From: Cyprinodon diabolis
Taxonomy: Eukaryota > Chordata > Actinopteri > Cyprinodontiformes > Cyprinodontidae
NCBI GenBank assembly: GCA_030533445.1
Contig: CM060069.1
Coordinates: 25,778,837 to 25,842,836, forward strand
DNA: 64,000 bases
Reading direction: 5' to 3'
Part shown: positions 60,438-64,000 of the stretch, piece after piece
Layout of the letters: each line of letters begins with the position of its first letter
Position numbering within the stretch: position 1 is the stretch's first letter
Made by a program: the position numbers and the translations under genes
Notes under the pieces: generated by a model
What the model saw: the letters and a program-made list of their open reading frames with translations, nothing else
Databases searched by the model: none
Told to the model about the DNA's origin: nothing

Positions 60438-61559
60438 TAGTTTTATCGCTAGCCCTACTAAATTCATTTCCATTGTTTTCTACAGAGGAATAAGAGTGAA
60501 TATATTGCATGTCCATTGTAACATCCAATCAGTTAAAAAGTAAAGGCTTGGTACCTTTCAAAAGTATTTGTACCTTTACCTACCTTTACCTTTACCTTGT
60601 ACCTACTATTTTATGTAAGATAAACATTAATGTTTTCTATCTGGATTTTTTGATGGACAAACTACATATAACTCATAATTTTGAAGTTGAATTAAATTCA
60701 AATAATAAAAAAAAACGTTTTATGGACGTAGCCATTTGCTAGAGAACTTTAATGAGCAACAATTATCATGTAGTTTAGAGGAAATAACGTAAAGGCCTTG
60801 GTTAAAGTTGAGTAAATTAAAGCAGGATTATAGTGTAAACCATATTTAAAGTATTGTGCATCTTTAAAAGCCTTTTTTGATTTATTATCCAGAACTAGAA
60901 ACAACATCTCACAACTATCAATGTTTTTTTGTCTGTATAAACTGGCAGAATGGTCAAGAACAGCATGAATCAGAGAAGAGGCCTTAGAGGTTAACTCTAA
61001 GGGACATGTAGAGATCACAGCTTGCTCGGACAAATCTGTCAACAGGAACTCAGGTGTGGAAAATACAATTGTTGACTTTTATGGAAGAGTAGAAGGAAAA
61101 AAACACATGCCCACAGACCATCTCTACGGTCAGTGGTCATCACCCTCAACGATCCAAAGAGCCATATTAGTCGAAATCCTTCCAAATTAAACTAGAGCTG
61201 CCAATCTTACATTTTCTGTTACTTTATATAAACATTTCTAAAATACCTGTTATTTTTATGGTACAACCAAAGTTTTAGCTTATTTTTTTTAGATTTTCTA
61301 TAAAATGTTCTATAAAATTGAAAAAAATTGTCTATAAAATAAAAAAATTGGGGGAAATGTTTAGTAACAAAAAAATTTAAAATACCATTAGTGCCATTTA
61401 AATGTGGAAAGTATTTTCAAATATTGCATAAAACACACAGAAAAGCAGATAAAACTTACCTTTTTTCATGTCTGTATATCCAAAAACACCTTTCCGTTCT
61501 ATATATATTTTGCAAAAAATCATTAGGAATCAAATATAGCTTTAAGATCTGTAGGCTTT

Positions 61560-61800
61560 AGTCCTCTACACACAGTGAAACACGGGGTTGGCAGCGTCAT
61601 GCTGTAGGAATGACTTTCTTCAGCATGAACAAGGGAGCTGCTCAGAATAACTGTAACATAGACTGAGTTGAATGCATTCAAACCTGGAAGAAAACCAGCT
61701 AGAAGTTCTGCTGACGGGACTATGGTGACAAAAAAACACCCAGAGTTAAGCTTAGATAATAAAACTTTCATGTTTTAGAATGGCCCAGTGAAGCAGGAAT
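61560..61800 (+). mobile_element. Tc1/mariner remnant
   Basis: CAGTGAAACACGGGGTTGGCA, GCGTCATGCTGTAGGAATG, CTTTCTTCAGCATGAACAAG and CATGTTTTAGAATGGCCCAG follow the order of a Tc1 transposase gene up to the EWPSQSPD block. Deletions and stops have destroyed the frame. Confidence 0.75.
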
Positions 61801-62923
61801 CCGTGGTAAGAATTGCCATTTTATGCTATCCATTTAATCCACTTGAGTTAGAGCTATTCTTGGAAAAAAAAAATCATGGTTTGGCAAACATCAAAATATT
61901 GTTACCTTCACACCTTGTTACCTTCACACCAGTAAGAAGAAAAAAAAAACATTCTTGTAGATTTAAATTTCATTTTGTGAGCCTTTCAAAACACTGGAAC
62001 CATTTAAATTTACCTGTTAAAATCTTAAATTTAAAAAACTGCAGCATTGCTTAGCTAGAATTATAATTGTATTAATCAGATATCAATCCGATAAATTGAA
62101 ATGACTTTTATAGTTTGTGTTCTATCAATAGAATTACCAGGAATTTCATTCTTTTGGGATTTTGCTGTGTAGACTTAATGCTTTCTTTGTACGTTAAAAA
62201 TACTCCTGACCACCTGACAGTAAAGTCAGTTGAGCTGTTTTCCCCTTGTTATAATCCCACATGCAGCATCCATCATGTCTGCGGCTAAAACGGGCTCATC
62301 AAACCACAGGGTGAACAATTCCCATCATGTGTCAGAGCCTTTGTGACTCAAATGAAGTATTCCCAGCAACCTTTCTATGGACCCTGTCACCAAAACAATC
62401 GTAAACATTCAGACAGTCTGAAAGGATGCTCGCACGGCAAAAACAAGCTGTGTATATACAGTGGTTATTGGCAACATGGGGTTCATCATGACACAGCAGG
62501 TGTTCCCATAACAGAAAAAATGGTTTGACAGAAAAATAAAACTCATTGATTAAATTCCATGGGAAAAAAAAGATTTATTTATTTAGTTGACGTATTTGTC
62601 TGCAGGCCTGGGATCATTGGATCATATCTGACCTTGGCACCTAGCAGCTGACCTCTTATCAAGCTTATCCTGTTTCCTTTTTGGCCTCTTGACTCACTGG
62701 CATTGGTCAGACCTGTTTAATTATAGCCCCTGCAACATTCCTGTTTGACAGAATAGAGAGAGAGAGATAGTGGAGCATTGGGGAGCCAAATATGACCAGT
62801 TGAGAAATTCAAGATTCCTAAAGATTGACTGTAAATTCTACAGTGTGATTTCACTTTTATCATGTGAGAGAAGCATCAGTCCTTCATGTATGTGTTTTGC
62901 TTTGCATCAACAGAAAAACAGTC

Positions 62924-64000
62924 ATGGGGCAGAAGTTGGAGAGGGTGTCTGAAAAGGATGAAGAATCCCTTGATAATTCCGAATGCTCCGAGAAAACGGC
63001 AGACACGCGTCTGTCTGAGGTTGCCGAACAAGACGACGGCAGACATCAGGAGGATGACAGTTCTGCATTTTCTCGTCTGAGCATTGGTGGGATTAGGGGA
63101 ATCAATTTAGGGAAGCTGGCTGTCATTTCTTCACATACAGACCCCCAAAGTGGGCAGCCAATCAGTGGTCAGAGTCAGCAGGAACACCTTCTGAACTCCA
63201 GAGGGGAGTGGGTGTTTCCAGGCAGAGGGGCAGTCTCTGGTACTGTTGCAGAGCCAAAGAGAACCCTGAGCTTTAAGAAGACACAAACTAGCATCAAAAA
63301 GCAAGGCTCTGAACAGGGGGCTGCAGCCTGGACTGGTACTGCAGCAATGGATGAGCCGGAAAATCAGAATTTCCCTGAAACCGACAGCAGCAAGAGTTCA
63401 ACAACCTCTTGCAGACCTCCTACCGAAGAAGAATTTGTAGTTCTGGAAAGAGATGAGAAGTGGATGTCGAATGAAAGCAACACCGCAGGTCACCACAGCA
63501 AACCCAGAGGGGAGGAGGACGGCTCTGAAAGCTGTAGTGACTCCAAACTTTCCCAGCCTTCCATGGTTACTCCAGAGAAGAGTAATGATGTTGTACATGG
63601 TAAGAGTTCACACCACTACAGTTTAGGGACAGAAACTGGTCGTGATTTGGCTCAAGTGACAGGCAGCAGGTGTCAGCTAAAAGGAGCAAGCTGTGTCCGG
63701 GCTGCTCAGAGCAAGACAACTGGTGAGGGTACGACAGAGGCGGTCCGTATGAGAGAGGAGCAAAAAAAGTATAAAGATCAGCGACTAGAAGCCGATCAGA
63801 GCCCTGTGAACAAGTTTGCTGGGGCCGTCTCAAAAAGGGCCAAAGCTGGAGTTCAGAGCAATCTTATATCTTCTTCTAAAACAGAAAAGAGCAAAGTCTT
63901 TGATGAATTCGCCGGCCTTTCACAGCCTGAAACCTCTCTCTCTGGTGAACCACATCTGCAAGATGCACCCTTATTTACACTGGAAAAAACTAACACTATG
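62924..64000 (+). CDS. Large open frame running off the right edge, unrecognised acidic/Ser-rich protein
   Basis: From ATG 62924 the frame stays open for 359 codons to the end of the window. That is far beyond chance for this base composition, and the local GC content is clearly higher than in flanking introns. The start lies just after a usable acceptor (CATCAACAG, exon from 62914), so the ATG may be internal to a longer protein or a true start. The product is hydrophilic, rich in Ser, Glu, Lys and Gln, with no signal peptide or membrane segment and no domain I know. Landmarks are FSRLSIGGIRGINLGKLAVI, PTEEEFVVLERDEKW and SPVNKFAGAVSKRAKAGV. This is typical of a disordered scaffold or cytoskeletal adaptor, often encoded by one very long exon. 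A potential internal donor (CATGGTAAGAG, about 63600) is probably not used because the frame continues. Function unknown. Confidence 0.75.
   Translation, partial: MGQKLERVSEKDEESLDNSECSEKTADTRLSEVAEQDDGRHQEDDSSAFSRLSIGGIRGINLGKLAVISSHTDPQSGQPISGQSQQEHLLNSRGEWVFPGRGAVSGTVAEPKRTLSFKKTQTSIKKQGSEQGAAAWTGTAAMDEPENQNFPETDSSKSSTTSCRPPTEEEFVVLERDEKWMSNESNTAGHHSKPRGEEDGSESCSDSKLSQPSMVTPEKSNDVVHGKSSHHYSLGTETGRDLAQVTGSRCQLKGASCVRAAQSKTTGEGTTEAVRMREEQKKYKDQRLEADQSPVNKFAGAVSKRAKAGVQSNLISSSKTEKSKVFDEFAGLSQPETSLSGEPHLQDAPLFTLEKTNTM

Larger units (their letters stand above)
59206..62913. other. Putative intron of the unrecognised gene
   Basis: Holds a 20-base G run (59775-59794), a fold-back repeat pair (60171-60437) with a poly(T) run between the arms, and a plus-strand Tc1 remnant (61560-61800). 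The 60500-61500 and 61850-62900 parts are AT-rich with nothing recognised; a short GA run precedes 62770. Confidence 0.5.

Noticed and set aside
61779..61805. A 27-nt phase-0 microexon (TTTTAG acceptor, CCGTGGTAAGA donor) between the 59-kb exon and the long open frame
   Set aside because: The sequence CATGTTTTAGAATGGCCCAG is the continuation of a Tc1 transposase remnant starting at about 61560, and the microexon would not repair the reading-frame mismatch.

Overview
The window is nuclear DNA of a ray-finned (teleost) fish. The evidence is vertebrate intron-exon genes with GT/AG junctions, AT-rich introns, and typical teleost interspersed repeats: Tc1/mariner remnants, tRNA-derived SINEs, GGAT microsatellites, an L2/CR1-like LINE tail and a BEL/Pao LTR retrotransposon. 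Species cannot be fixed from sequence alone. No operons, CRISPR arrays, rRNA or functional tRNA genes were seen.

Layout. (1) 1-7.85 kb, minus strand: the 5' end of a class I myosin gene, best match myo1h. It consists of a four-codon start exon (7835-7846) and one motor-domain exon (101-262), and the gene runs off the left edge. (2) 9.1-19.0 kb, plus strand: a complete 16-exon svop gene (SV2-related transporter, predicted 546 aa), head-to-head with myo1h across about 1.25 kb. (3) 21.7-53.4 kb, plus strand, with 3' UTR perhaps to 57.7 kb: a 15-exon slingshot cofilin phosphatase gene, ssh1 (predicted 818 aa). It has an intact HCxxxxxR active site but a shorter C-terminal tail than the mammalian protein. 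(4) 59.06-64.0 kb, plus strand: exons of an unrecognised gene. A small exon starts with ATG, and a 359-codon open frame runs off the right edge. The myo1h, svop and ssh1 grouping matches the vertebrate neighbourhood on human 12q24.

Mobile DNA. Intron 1 of ssh1 holds a full-length BEL/Pao retrotransposon (23862-31206) in antisense orientation. It has 550-bp LTRs, a perfect 5-bp target duplication (ACCAT), and a gag-pol broken by one in-frame stop and one frameshift. Its upstream LTR is interrupted by a 403-bp inverted-repeat element flanked by TTA duplications. The BEL element may itself lie inside an older inverted-repeat transposon. Other elements include a solo LTR (32497-32912), a TTAA-flanked MITE in the last svop intron (16665-17148), a fold-back MITE in svop (12239-12446), a palindrome cluster in ssh1 (40501-40791), several SINEs and at least six Tc1 fragments.

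The three recognised genes do not form a pathway. Myo1h is an actin motor, SSH1 activates cofilin to remodel actin, and SVOP is a synaptic-vesicle membrane transporter. They are linked by conserved synteny only. No convincing new biological system was found. The most useful leads are the nested BEL insertion, the unidentified right-edge gene, the ssh1 tail, and the palindrome cluster.
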